Both the position numbers and the translations under genes were made by a program. From assembly GCF_041296385.1 (NCBI RefSeq), contig NW_027183612.1, positions 1 to 64,000 of the forward strand: a stretch of 64,000 bases of DNA. The letters run 5' to 3'. Shown piece after piece: positions 22,002 to 35,200 of the stretch. The stretch is from Aphelocoma coerulescens. Taxonomy: Eukaryota; Chordata; Aves; Passeriformes; Corvidae. Numbering within the stretch: the first letter of the stretch is position 1; each line of letters begins with the position of its first letter. Under the pieces are notes generated by a model. That model saw only the letters and a program-made list of their open reading frames with translations, had not been told where the DNA came from and made no database searches.

Positions 22002-22953
22002 GCCAGTTCTGGATGTTCTTTGCTGTGGAATCGGACAACAAACAGAGCGTAAATGATCTTGGTGGCTCTTCCAAGCCAAACCACCCCGTGATTCCTTGCG
22101 TGGATCAGCACCTGTCCCAACTCCATTCCAGAAACCTCCTCCCACTAACCCAGAACTTTCCTTTTTCCGCTCAACATCAGGGATTTGCTGCCAAGTGCCC
22201 CGGGCAGGGGACGCCTCAGCATTCCCTGGGACGCCTCAGCCTTCCCTGGGATACCTCAGCCTTCCCTGGGACGCCTCAGCATTCCCTGGGACGCCTCAGC
22301 ATTCCCTGGGGGTGCCTCAGCATTCCCTGGGCTGCTGTTCCACGCCGATCCCGTGTCCAGCGCCGTTCCGGGCTGCAGTGCCGGGCTCTCCCCACAAGGC
22401 GGCAGCACCGGGAGCGAGCAGCCCCGGCCGGTCCCGCTGTCTCGGGGCAGCTGCGCCTTTAACCCGCCCGGAGCCGGCGGGGCCGTGAACACAGCGGGCA
22501 AAAACCCCACCGATCCCCTTTCTTTCACCCCCAGAGGCACAGGATCGCAGCATTCCCTGGGCTGGAAGGGACCCGCAGGGAGCATCGAGTCCACATCCTC
22601 GTCCTGCACCCCAAGAATCCCACCCTGTGCCCGAGAGCCTTGTCCAGACCCAAACTCTGCCCCCAGGATCCTGAAAACACAGCGGGGCTGGGAGAAGGGT
22701 AACAAGGGAGGATTTTTTACATAGTTCTCCTCGTACGATCGTTATATAATCTTATTAGATAGTCCAGCAACCCATCCCTGGGCCGGGACCCCCACCCCTG
22801 TCCCGGGACACCCATCCCTGGGCCGGAATACCGATCCCCCGCGGCCCCCACCGTCCGCTCGGGACTGTCCCCGTTCCCCGCTCACCTCCGAGCCCGCAGC
22901 ACCCGCCCCGGTGCCCCCGGCCCGGCAGCGCTGCTCCCCGGACTCCCCGCCAT
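21917..22953 (-). CDS. Candidate 5' exons of an unrecognised minus-strand gene, copy 2
   Basis: Exon 1 is 22953-22886 and exon 2 is 22670-22529. Candidate exon 3 is 22022-21917, between a GATTCCACAG acceptor and a strong GTAAGA donor. In the phase that continues exon 2 it reads QRTSRTGTSPSRT and then VLEWEGPLGALAGPG. Another frame of the same exon reads KNIQNWHLTLTDSRN, which looks equally protein-like, so the frame is uncertain. Exon 3 spans the b3/L2 boundary, so the gene would run from L leftwards into b and C. Confidence 0.33.
22211..22331. repeat. 20-bp minisatellite, L copy 2
   Basis: Six units in the same variant order as copy 1. Confidence 0.9.
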
Positions 22954-23601
22954 TGCCACGTCGGGCGAAGAAGGGCGGAAATTACCGGTACCACACCAAT
23001 GTGGCGATGCGACCTTCTCAAGATGGCGGCGGTGGAGGACCCCGCTCCGTCTATTCGGCTGCCTGAATGCTCCCGCCTACCCCAGGCGCCGCTGACCCCA
23101 CAGTCGGTGTCCGCATAGCGGGAAACGCCTCAGAAAATTGCGTGCAAGCGCTGGGCTGGCGTTGGTGTCGGCGTCGCGTTCAGGCAGCCGAATAGACGCA
23201 GCTAGAGGGGGCCTTCCCTGCCACCATCTTGAGAAGGTCAGAAAATAGCGTAAACGACCGCCATCTTCAGTGTGGCGATGACCTAATTTCCGGTTTTGCC
23301 GCCATCTTGGGTGCTGGCAGAAGCCACTTCCGGTCGAGCCGCCATCTTTAGTGTGGTACGCACAAGGCCCCCCCCCCCCCCCCCCCCCCCCCCCACAAGA
23401 GCTTCTGTCTATTCAGCTGCCTGAATCCAGCCCGGACTCCGACGCCGGCCCCGCGCTTTCCGCGCGATTTTCCGCGGTGGTCCCCGGTGCGAGGACACGG
23501 GTGGTGGGGTCACCGGCGCCGGAGGCGGGCGACGGTCCCGCGACCGGCGGCAGGCATCGGCAGGGACACCTCTCTTAGGGGCCTATTGCGTCCGCCATCT
23601 T
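22954..23601. promoter_or_regulatory. CpG-island promoter, L copy 2
   Basis: Same layout as copy 1. The third YY1-type motif region has C for T just after its core (near 23265). Confidence 0.53.
23368..23394. repeat. Poly-C tract, L copy 2 (27 C)
   Basis: Uninterrupted run followed by acaagag, the haplotype B context. Confidence 0.9.
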
Positions 23602-26600
23602 GAGTGTGGCGGAAGTGTCATCCACCCTCTGCAAGGTCCTGGCAGGTTCGAATAAAAACGCCACTTACGCCGTCCCGAAAGCGCCAAACTGCGCCTTCCT
23701 TTCCGAGCCGCCCCCTTGAGAGCGGCACGCGGGCGGCTCTATTCCGACCGTGCTCGCCCGGTGCTCCCCGCCCCGGCTCGCGCTGCGACCGCGCCTCTGC
23801 TGCCCGGCAAAACCGGCCCCGCCGGGCCTCCCCCCGCGCTGTCATTCGTCGCGGTCACCGCCCCGCACGGCGCCTGCTCCTTTGCAGCGCTCTGGCCCCG
23901 CTCATGCACGCCCGTGTCCCTTGGCGCTCCGAACCGTCCTTCGCCCCTCCCCTCCGCTGCCAGACGCGGCCCCGCTCGCTCCTTGCCACGCTCGGCAGCC
24001 ACCGAGGCCGCCGCCCTCTCGGCTCCCCCGGCCCCGGGCGGCAGCAGCGCCGGGGCGCCGTGCCGGGGCCGGCAGTGCCGCGCTCTCGCCACCAGGCGGC
24101 AGCAGCGCCGCCCAGCTCAGCCCGGGGCCGGGCCGCGCTGCGGGGCACGGACAGAGCAGAGGCAAAAGCCGGCTCAGGGCGCTCTGCAGCTCCTGCAGCC
24201 CGAGCCTCTCGGCTCCTGGCGCCAGGCACTCGCTTCTTCCCTTCCTACAGAAAAACGCCGCCTCGTTATGCTCAGAACTTGCTCATCTCTAGTCCCAGCT
24301 TCTTATATTCCTATATGCAACAGAGTAGAGAGAGGGCTGGCTTATTTCAAAATGAATCTACATCTAAATTTGTCTATAGATGTAAAAACAAAGAACTTGA
24401 CAGGTTTGGGGATTCCACACTGTCATACACACATCCCTCCCGGTGGATTTTCTGGCAGTTTTGGGCCCCTCTGGGGGAGGGCACCCAGCAATGGCCCCCC
24501 TCATTCCCCACTCACCTGCTCCTCCACTGCATCGTGGCTCTCCCAGGGACATTGGGGTGCCCCAAGTGACATTCAGAGCCCCCGAGTCTCCACCCCCGCC
24601 CCCAGCCTTTTTTCCTCACCTCCAAAGAATGCACCAAATGAGACAAACTGCCCTGGACAGCAGAACGGCACTTTAATAAAGCCATTTCCATGCATACATC
24701 CCCCAAAAAGGGGCTTGGCTGGAAACACAGGGAAGGTGCAGCAGAGGGATGGGGAAAGAGAGGGATGGGCAGCAGGACAGGGGGCTCTCAAGAGAAGGGC
24801 ACCATGAGGGAGAGGGACCGAGCAGCCGATGCAGACAGGGACAGGCAAAAGGACAGTGAGAGGGACAAAGAAATACAGTCACACTGCAGCACAAAGGAAA
24901 AAGGAGAGCAAGAAAGAAGGAAAGAGAAAGATGCGGGCGGCGAGGGAGACAGAGACAGAACAGGGAGAGGGATTGAGCAGAATTTATTCAATAAAGGTCA
25001 GTATGGATTTCTTAAAAGAACACCAGGACATCCCTATCACGGAACTCTGCTGTCTGCTTCAACTTCACAGCTGTAAGGGAACATTTCTCCCCCCTCTCCT
25101 CTCTGCGGTGTTTATTAAATAAAGAGTGAGTATTTATTTCTTAAAAGAAAAACAAGAGAGAGGAGGCAGTGAAAGGCAATGGCATGGGGAGCACACAGGA
25201 CAAGAAAGCAACACAAAAGACACACTGGACAGAGAGAAGAAAAGAGCTGCAAAGTTGGATGCAAGAGTGAAAGAAAATCAGGAACAAACGCCAGGACTTT
25301 CATTAGAGAGTGTGGCTGACGAAAGTGCCAGTAAAGCACCGGCTCGAACAGAACCTGCTGCTGGCACGGCTCGGCCTGGCACTCACTAATTAACATCTGT
25401 CTCTCGGCAGGGCCATGAATCCCCTGCTGGAACAGGAGGGGAAAGCCGAGGGGATAATGCGCACCGGGGTTGGTGCCGCTCAGCCCTAATCCCAGCCCGT
25501 GGCGCCAGTGAACGCACCCCGATCTCCGAACCTTCTCTCAGGGAAATCTCATCTTTACCCCTTCTCTTCCCCTCCCGGTATCTCCGTGTGCCCGGAACAA
25601 ACACGAGGAGAGGTTTCTCTGTTGCAGGTTCTTTGGAAATCCTACACTGACTTTGAGAATGAGCAAGAGTAGAAGACAACCAGGAAACTTTGCTGCCAAC
25701 CAACATCAAACCCCTCGCACCGGAGAAGAACGAACAGCTCGTTTTTACGCGTCCAAATCCCTTCAATTTTCAGCATTGTCTGTTTCCCGGCCGGCACTGT
25801 GGGAACTGCTGCGCACGGCACCACGAGTAAAACGCTCTCGTGTTCAGAAGGCACAATTGCAGAGAACAGACAGCAAAGCCGTCTCAAGGCAATTTGGGCA
25901 CTCAAAACCCCCCTTTTTGCACCCTGAGCTTTCTGTTAAGCCACACCTGAAATTCCAAGTTTCTCCGTACTCTGCCCCAGTGCTTCTCTCTTCCGTCAGC
26001 GCCGTAGGCAGGACTGATTCCATACTCACAAACCCCCCTTGCCACGATCGGCGCTCTCTGCCCACCAAGGACACGGCACCGGGCAGGGACATTTCTCCCA
26101 CTCCCCAGCAGAGACCTCCTCCCGCCACATCCAGGGAACTGCAGCCACTCAGGGAACACCAACTTTCTCCTGGGCTGGGAAGAGGAACCTGCAGCAATTA
26201 AGGCTGCACAGTCTGCAGCAGCGAGAGCTCAGCACATGTCCAGAGAGCCAATTCCAGCACCTAAATTTAAAAAAGAAGAAAAAGTTGATGACTTTTTTTT
26301 AAAGTTACTGTAAGTTCTTAAAACCAAACCAGCCTTTGCTCTTGACTTTGGCTCACTGATGCACACACACACACAAGAGGCCAACGGTCACACAGGGCCT
26401 GCTTGCAGAATTCCTGATCCAAACCCTCGCCTTTCCTGCCCAGCACTGAGGGAAATCTGACAGAGGATTCATAAAGAGCCCTCGCTGAGAGCAGTCATCG
26501 CCCCAGGCCTTCAGGCTTGGCAAGATTCTGTAGTGAACGGACCCAAATTCAATTCCCAAATCTCAATCTCTGACAAGTCCTGTTGGAAAGACAGCGGACA

Positions 26601-26726
26601 GTCCATCAGAACACGGAATTAAAAGGCTGCACAAGGAATAACAGAAGCTTTCCCAGGAATAGCCCAAGTTCCTTTTCTCCCTCACCGGTCCGGGGCCGTG
26701 AGACCGAACCTTGGGCCCCAGGAGAC

Positions 26727-29700
26727 AGGAGAGTTGTTATCAACACTCGAACCTCCCAAGCGTTGTTATTGCTCAGAGAGCTGCGCCGGCACTGAGCTAC
26801 TCCCATGCGCCTGCACGGCTTTGGGGAGGGGCAAGACCACGTCCCACTCCTGCCTGGAGAAATTTCAATGCCCTAAAAAGTCATTTCCCTTCTCTCTCTC
26901 TGACCCAGGGCCAAAGCAGCTGTGTAGAACAACCCGGGGGATTTATGGGAGGGTGATTCTCTCAGGAAAGACCCCAGACCCTGAGGAAACAAACCCACCC
27001 CAAATTTCCAGCTGAAAACACGCTGCTTCCTGAACGGCAGCGCACAAAGCTCTCTATAGCCAGACAGGAGATGACAGTCCAGAAAAAGCCAAAAGATGTG
27101 CTCTGCCTGCATGCACTCTCTTGACTGGTAATTCCAAAGGAAATTCCCCACAGATCGTAAGCAGTCGCCTGCAATTTGTCCTCTGCATTCATGACTGCCT
27201 TGGCTTTCTGTAGAAGTGTGTCAAACATCCATGCAGGCGTCAGGGCCTGGGCTGGCTCGTTTATGGCTCTTCCTGACAGGCCCAGGCCAAACCCAAGCAC
27301 CCCCCTCACTGCTCCAGCCCCACTTTCAGGGAAATATTGACACGGCTTAGAAATACTCTCCTTCCCTGCAACTCACTCCCTCCCTGCGCATCCCCGGAGA
27401 GGATTTACTCCGTACTTTGTTCCCGACAGCACCTCTCCAGCGCAAATCCCACTTCACACAGACACTGACTAAGCAGACCTAAGTGGTTCCAGCAGCAGCT
27501 GCAATCCCCAACTCCCTGTCTCCTGCACAGCTCATCCAAGCACTCCCAGCAATCTCACCTCGGCCCAGAGACTCTCTGTCCGCAGAGGGAAACACAACCC
27601 GATGGCACGCAGCTCTGGCACCACATTCCCTCTTCCCTTCTCCCTTTTTCCAGCACACCAGGCTGCTGGAAACGGCATTCCCTAGGCAGTTCATCCCAAC
27701 ACAGAGAAGAGGAGCCTGTGACTTATCCAAACTATGGGCAGGACAAGGGGGGCCCTAGCTGGCTTTGGCTGCTTTAATACCAAAGCTCTTGGGACGACTT
27801 CAGTGGTTTTTCCTGTCTTGAAAGAGTGCAGAAAAGCAAAGTTAATCCCACTGTGGACTCCAAGACTCCTGCATTTCCTATTTCTCCTATGATTGCTCAC
27901 CATGAAATTTTATCCATGGAAAAAAAGCATGAAGAATAACACCATATCAAATAAAAAGTGCCCTTTTCCAGCATTTTTATACCAGGCATTAAAAAGATGC
28001 CCATTTCTCTTCCAGCATTGCTTCCCTCATTTTAGCAGAACCGTTTTCATCCCAGACCCCACTCATCAGCTGTTCAATCCTCTGGCACTGGATTTGGACA
28101 AAAGAAGGGACGCACCTGGATCGCAGGAAATCACAGAGAGAAACCCCTCCAAAACCTGACAGAGAAAATCAACAGGAGATGCAGGAAGACACATCCCTCA
28201 TTTGCACATCCGGAGTGCTTTTCTAAAGACTTCTCTGCATCTGGATGCTCTTTGCACTTGGCAGCAAACTGCTTCCACTGCTTCCCACTCCAGCAAGGGG
28301 AACATCCCTGGAATTTCATGTCCAGTGTCTCTGCCTAAAGCAGCCCCACGGCAACACGAAGCTTCCCTCGGGCATTTCGTTTCTTTATCCCAAATATTCT
28401 CCCCACTCAGCCACAATCTAGAAAGAACAAAAGGGAAAAGAAGGAAGACCAATTAATTCTGACATAAGGAGTCTTGACTATCCCGACACACTGCCAGGTG
28501 AAAAAACATCCCTGCCACTCTAAGAAATCCCCCTGATACTGTCTCCATTCTGTATCAATTATTTAAATGTTGTATTAAGGAGCGTAAGGACACAATGCTT
28601 GGAATTCTCAAAAACGGCTCCGCCTGGCTACTCCAAGCACTTTCCCACCCGGGGAGCTGAGCTGTCCCACATTTAAACGCCACGTTTGATCCAAATCCCA
28701 TAGAAATCTGATATTGTTTGGCTCCTGAGCTTTCCCAAAAGCTGTCCAGTCAAGCCTGGAAATCCTCACTGAAGCTTTGCCATGTCACATCGGGATTTAC
28801 CCTTGGGAAAACCCCACTCTGAGCACTTGGGTTTCAAGAGGTTGCACCCAATGTTACAGACACAGAATTCCTGTGGGGTTTGGCATTTCCTGCACCTCCA
28901 AACACGTGAAAAGAATGAAGTGCAGAGTCCCGAGGCTCCATTATTGCCATTCTCCTCACATCCCTTTCCTCAGCTGCACATGGCTTTGTGCCTCCTCTGA
29001 AGGGCTGGAAAGGAATTTGGGAACCCCCCTCAGCTTTTTCTCTGAGCCGGCCCAAAAGGCAAACAGGAAAAAAAAACCCCAAAAGCGCACAAAATCCCAG
29101 CCCCTCCCAAGATGCAGCTCCTCACACCAAACCTTGGGAGAATCCCTGGTGCTTCCAACACCGCTGCAATCCCACCTGGAGCTGAGCTTACAGGGTGCTC
29201 TGCCTAATCCACATCCAAGCCTGGATAGCCCAAAGCCTGCAAGAAAAGAGGAGGCAAAGTGAAGGGGAGAGGGGGGGAAAAACGGAGTTTTAGGTTTTTC
29301 CCCTGTTTGCAACAGGATTGAAGGGCAGGATGGAGAGGTTTCGTGGAAAAGAAGTACCAAAGGCTGCTTCATTCCCAGCAATTAGCGCTGCTCAATCCAA
29401 GAGGCCCAATCCACCAGGTTTAAACAGGAGCGGCCGACAGGATAGGTTATGACACAGATCTGTGAAGCTGGAGCCTTCTTCCTTCTCCCGGGCTCTCCCA
29501 GAAATTCTCCATGTCCGGACGCGCTCCCGCTCTCCCTGCTGGGGAGGACGGACTTGGATAGCCCGGGTGACTGCTGAGCCTAAAACAATAAGTGATCCAA
29601 GTGTTTTTCCCCAGGAAATGACATATTCTCTGGACCTGGGATAACCCATATCCCATGGCCTTCTCCAGGAAGAGTCCCAGCTGGATATGGTCTCCCAGAA

Positions 29701-30906
29701 AGGATTCCATAGGGGCTCACCTTTTGCTTGGAGCTCGGCTGAATTCCTCAGCAATGCCAGGGAATGTGGCCATTGGAGGCTTTGAGCAGATTAGGCTCAT
29801 TTGCCTTTTTAGGTTTTGTTACCATCTCTCAGACTTCCCACTGGATTGTGGCCTCCAAGGAACATGTAAATCCCATTGGATTCCTGCTCTTTGGATATTT
29901 TTGTACCATTCCTGTACAAAACGAGGCCCCCTGTTCGGATGCTTTTCCCCACCGTTCCCCAGCAGTTTTATCTGCCAGTGCATTCCCTGTGTTGGTTGGG
30001 CTCTTCCCAGATCTCTGAGCTCCTTCACAAGGCAGGAGATCCATTTGGCCCAGGAACCGAACCCTCCCGAGGAATTGTCTGATGCCATCTCCACATTTCA
30101 CAGCTGATCCTTGTGCTCAAAGGATCCCTCTTTCTTCCCTTCAGCCAATTCCAAGCCTCGCTGCCCCCAGCCGGGAACAGTCCCCAGGCCGATCCCTGCA
30201 GTCTTCCCTGCCAGGATCCTGCTCAGGAATCCATGGGAATGTAAGAATTAATTCTTCCCACCCCTGCCCAGTTCTAATTCCAAAGGATTTGGTGTCTGCC
30301 TTACCCGGCTGGAGCCTGCTTCCAACTCTGCTCTTGCTGCTTCTGCTGCTTTCCATTTCCCAGGAATTCCACCAACGGAGCGACAGCGTTTTCCACCTCC
30401 TCCTCCAGCATTCCCTCTGTTGCGTTCGGGTGCTGGAAGGATATCAAAACCAGGGCCTCACTATCAGGAATTATATCCCCGGATTTGTTCCTTTCCAAAT
30501 GTCACCTCTTCCCAATAAAGCACTGGCCATCCAAGGAATTCTAGAGAGCGATGTGCTGACCACTGCTTACTCCTCTGGAATGTCAGAGCTTGGAAAAAAA
30601 GGGCAGTTGAGGCTTTTCCTGGTGCTGCCCATGAAGTGTATTTTACCTAAGTGCCCCTGCCCATGCCTTTGCCTGTATCCGCCAAAAATCCACCCGTTCA
30701 TTCCCCAGCTGCTGCCTCCCTCTTTTCCTGGATCCAACAGAATTTTAACAGGTGAATATTCCCCTCTGGAAGAGCACCTTTCATTCCAAACCTAAGAACA
30801 AACAAATGAATCACTTTCCTTCGACCTTCCTTATTAGGATTCCACTGAGAGCAGTGGATGGAAAATGATCCTCTCCTGGTCCCTGCTGGATTCCCGGAGC
30901 AGGGAT
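26727..30906. repeat. C body module, copy 4 (follows L2)
   Basis: Very close to copy 1 at offset 22001. Differences include catccatgcagg instead of catccacgcagg near 27231, aaatgttgtatt near 28565, and tatccgcc instead of tatccacc near 30678. The last two are intermediate between the copy 1 and copy 5 forms. Confidence 0.93.
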
Positions 30907-31595
30907 TCTTTCCCTCTTCCCCCCCCCCCCCCGCCCCCCCGCGGTGACCACCCTGCCCTGCCCCCTTTTCAGGCTTTGTTCCACAGCTCTTGTCTCCAAC
31001 TCTTGCATCCTTTCCCTCACTCCAGGAGCTCCCAGCAGTTCCACACCCTCTTTTCTCCCATCCTGATCCTTTCTCCAAGAACAGAGCTCTGCATTTCAAT
31101 TCCCTTCGCTTTTCTCCGACAATTCCCACCAATCCAGACCTAAAGCTGACACAAGGAACACTCAGTGCCCACAAATGCAAATCCAGACCTGGCCATGCCT
31201 AAACCAGCAAGTCTGAACACACAATCCTGGACCATCTGCATTAATTCAAACCTAACAATTAGGACACACTGAAGACTTCAACATTCCCAAGAAACACCCT
31301 GTTGCCTTCAACTCCCTGGGGTTTTTGCTTTGAACTCATACGGATTAGGGGATCAAGGGATTTCCCTGAAAAAAACCTGTGTGGTGCATGCTGGAATCCC
31401 CGATCCCGTGAATCCAGGGAGTGTTAAAAGCTTAAGTCCAACCTGGCCCACCATAAATTTTTGCCAACTATCCCCCAAATGATCAGGTTAACAGAACCCT
31501 CCTCTGGTGCTGCGTTTTTAGTATTGGAAAGCCAGGAATTACTTTATTCCCAGAGCGAGGCTCTGGATATGGGCTTGGGGAGAACAAGACCTTAC

Positions 31596-32079
31596 CAACT
31601 TACAGAGCCAGGGGATGACGTTTGGGAACAATCCTGGGCTGCCTGGCAGCAATTCATTGTACCTCTTGTCACCCACGAACACCTTCACCCACTCCTCCAG
31701 GAGCCCGGGCCAGCGGCTCTGCTTCTCTTGGAGCAGGAGGCATTGCCCTGCCCACTGCAGGGACCTGCAAACCATTCCGGAGTCAGCTCCGAGCCAGGGA
31801 CGGGGCAACACCCCGTCCCACGGCTCCAGCGGCTCGGGCCCTCGGTAATTCCGGATCTGAGCCTCGTAATCCCTGCAGGGAAGAGGCCGGCTCAGGCCGG
31901 GATCGGGGAGGGTGGGAAGCGCCCGGGGTGGGCGGAGGCTCTGCCACCCCCACGGCCGCGGCATCCGCACAGCTCCGGGGGACGGGGCCCGCCCCGATGC
32001 CGCTCCCCGTCCCGTTATGCCGTTCCCCCGCTCCCCATCCCGTTCTCCCGCTCCTCGCTCACCGCCCGGGCCCGTCCAT
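31596..32079 (-). CDS. BUB1/BUBR1-like N-terminal exons 1-3, copy 3
   Basis: Exons at 32079-32063, 31872 to about 31812, and 31764-31596, identical to copy 1 as far as I can read. Leftward transcription would cross C4 and then L2, reaching the paired poly(A)-type signals near 25000. Only copies placed in C next to an L have that layout. Confidence 0.58.
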
Positions 32080-32283
32080 GCCCGCCTGTCCCCCGCCGAC
32101 CGCGCCTGCCCACTCAAACTGGCCACGGCAGCCGCGCCACGCCTCCCCATTGGCCAGCCCTCGGCCCGCCCCGCCTTCCTATTGGCCGCTGGCCCCGTCA
32201 ATCACGCGGGAAACCCCGCCGCCCGCAGGCACCGCTCCCACGGCGGCCGCTACACGGCGGCCCGGGCGCATTCCCAGGGGAAA
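32080..32283 (-). promoter_or_regulatory. BUB1-like promoter, copy 3
   Basis: CCAAT boxes at 32149-32153 and 32181-32185; otherwise as copy 1. Confidence 0.53.
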
Positions 32284-35200
32284 AGGAGAGTTGTTATCAA
32301 CACTCGAACCTCCCAAGCGTTGTTATTGCTCAGAGAGCTGCGCCGGTACTGAGCTACTCCCATGCGCCTGCACGGCTTTGGGGAGGGGCAAGACCACGTC
32401 CCACTCCTGCCTGGAGAAATTTCAATGCCCTAAAAAGTCATTTCCCTTCTCTCTCTCTGACCCAGGGCCAAAGCAGCTGTGTAGAACAACCCGGGGGATT
32501 TATGGGAGGGTGATTCTCTCAGGAAAGACCCCAGACCCTGAGGAAACAAACCCACCCCAAATTTCCAGCTGAAAACACGCTGCTTCCTGAACGGCAGCGC
32601 ACAAAGCTCTCTATAGCCAGACAGGAGATGACAGTCCAGAAAAAGCCAAAAGATGTGCTCTGCCTGCATGCACTCTCTTGACTGGTAATTCCAAAGGAAA
32701 TTCCCCACAGATCGTAAGCAGTCGCCTGCAATTTGTCCTCTGCATTCATGACTGCCTTGGCTTTCTGTAGAAGTGTGTCAAACATCCATGCAGGCGTCAG
32801 GGCCTGGGCTGGCTCGTTTATGGCTCTTCCTGACAGGCCCAGGCCAAACCCAAGCACCCCCCTCACTGCTCCAGCCCCACTTTCAGGGAAATACTGACAC
32901 GGCTTAGAAATACTCTCCTTCCCTGCAACTCACTCCCTCCCTGCGCATCCCCGGAGAGGATTTACTCCGTACTTTGTTCCCGACAGCACCTCTCCAGCGC
33001 AAATCCCACTTCACACAGACACTGACTAAGCAGACCTAAGGCAGTGGTTCCAATCCCCAGCTGCAATCCCCAACTCCCTGTCTCCTGCACAGCTCGTCCA
33101 AGCACTCCCAGCAATCTCACCTCAGCCCAGAGACTCTCTGTCCGCAGAGGGAAACACAACCCGATGGCACGCAGCTCTGGCACCACATTCCCTCTTCCCT
33201 TCTCCCTTTTTCCAGCACACCAGGCTGCTGGAAACGGCATTCCCTAGGCAGTTCATCCCAACACAGAGAAGAGGAGCCTGTGACTTACCCACACCATGGG
33301 CAGGACAAGGGGGGCCCTAGCTGGCTTTGGCTGCTCTAATACCAAAGCTCTTGGGACGACTTCAGTGGTTTTTCCTGTCTTGAAAGAGTGCAGAAAAGCA
33401 AAGTTAATCCCACTGTGGACTCCAAGACTCCTGCATTTCCTATTTCTCCTATGATTGCTCACCATGAAATTTTATCCATGGAAAAAAAGCATGAAGAATA
33501 ACACCATATCAAATAAAAAGTGCCCTTTTCCAGCATTTTTATACCAGGCATTAAAAAGATGCCCATTTCTCTTCCAGCATTGCTTCCCTCATTTTAGCAG
33601 AACCGTTTTCATCCCAGACCCCACTCATCAGCTGTTCAATCCTCTGGCACTGGATTTGGACAAAAGAAGGGACGCACCTGGATCGCAGGAAATCACAGAG
33701 AGAAACCCCTCCAAAACCTGACAGAGAAAATCAACAGGAGATGCAGGAAGACACATCCCTCATTTGCACATCCGGAGTGCTTTTCTAAAGACTTCTCTGC
33801 ATCTGGATGCTCTTTGCACTTGGCAGCAAACTGCTTCCACTGCTTCCCACTCCAGCAAGGGGAACATCCCTGGAATTTCATGTCCAGTGTCTCTGCCTAA
33901 AGCAGCCCCACGGCAACACGAAGCTTCCCTCGGGCATTTCGTTTCTTTACCCCAAACATTCTCCCCACTCAGCCACAATCTAGAAAGAACAAAAGGGAAA
34001 AGAAGGAAGACCAATTAATTCTGACATAAGGAGTCTTGACTATCCCGACACACTGCCAGGTGAAAAAACATCCCTGCCACTCTAAGAAATCCCCCTGATA
34101 CTGTCTCCATTCTGTATCAATTATTTAAACGCTGTATTAAGGAGCGTAAGGACACAATGCTTGGAATTCTCAAAAACGGCTCCGCCTGGCTACTCCAAGC
34201 ACTTTCTCACCCGGGGAGCTGAGCTGTCCCACATTTAAACGCCACGTTTGATCCAAATCCCATAGAAATCTGATATTGTTTGGCTCCTGAGCTTTCCCAA
34301 AAGCTGTCCAGTCAAGCCTGGAAATCCTCACTGAAGCTTTGCCATGTCACATCGGGATTTACCCTTGGGAAAACCCCACTCTGAGCACTTGGGTTTCAAG
34401 AGGTTGCACCCAATGTTACAGACACAGAATTCCTGTGGGGTTTGGCATTTCCTGCACCTCCAAACACGTGAAAAGAATGAAGTGCAGAGTCCCGAGGCTC
34501 CATTATTGCCATTCTCCTCACATCCCTTTCCTCAGCTGCACATGGCTTTGTGCCTCCTCTGAAGGGCTGGAAAGGAATTTGGGAACCCCCCTCAGCTTTT
34601 TCTCTGAGCCGGCCCAAAAGGCAAACAGGAAAAAAAAACCCCAAAAGTGCACAAAATCCCAGCCCCTCCCAAGATGCAGCTCCTCACACCAAACCTTGGG
34701 AGAATCCCTGGTGCTTCCAACACCGCTGCAATCCCACCTGGAGCTGAGCTTACAGGGTGCTCTGCCTAATCCACATCCAAGCCTGGATAGCCCAAAGCCT
34801 GCAAGAAAAGAGGAGGCAAAGTGAAGGGGAGAGGGGGGGAAAAACGGAGTTTTAGGTTTTTCCCCTGTTTGCAACAGGATTGAAGGGCAGGATGGAGAGG
34901 TTTCGTGGAAAAGAAGTACCAAAGGCTGCTTCATTCCCAGCAATTAGCGCTGCTCAGGTTGAATCCAAGAGGCCCAATCCACCAGGTTTAAACAGGAGCG
35001 GCCGACAGGATGGGTTATGACACAGATCTGTGAAGCTGGAGCCTTCTTCCTTCTCCCGGGCTCTCCCAGAAATTCTCCATGTCCGGACGCGCTCCCGCTC
35101 TCCCTGCTGGGGAGGACGGACTTGGATAGCCCGGGTGACTGCTGAGCCTAAAACAATAAGTGATCCAAGTGTTTTTCCCCAGGAAATGACATATTCTCTG

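Larger units (their letters stand above)
22002..26726. repeat. L module, copy 2 (haplotype B)
   Basis: Aligns with copy 1 at a constant offset of 22001. It carries the B alleles (ccgggctgc, accgggagc, cccaccgat) and an uninterrupted poly-C run followed by acaagag. Private changes include C for T in a YY1-type motif (gccatcttcag, near 23265) and ccggtccgg near 26690. It is preceded by tail b3 and followed by C4. Confidence 0.95.
30907..32283. repeat. Tail a, copy 3
   Basis: Aligns with copy 1 at offset 22001 without length change. It is followed directly by C5. Confidence 0.92.
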
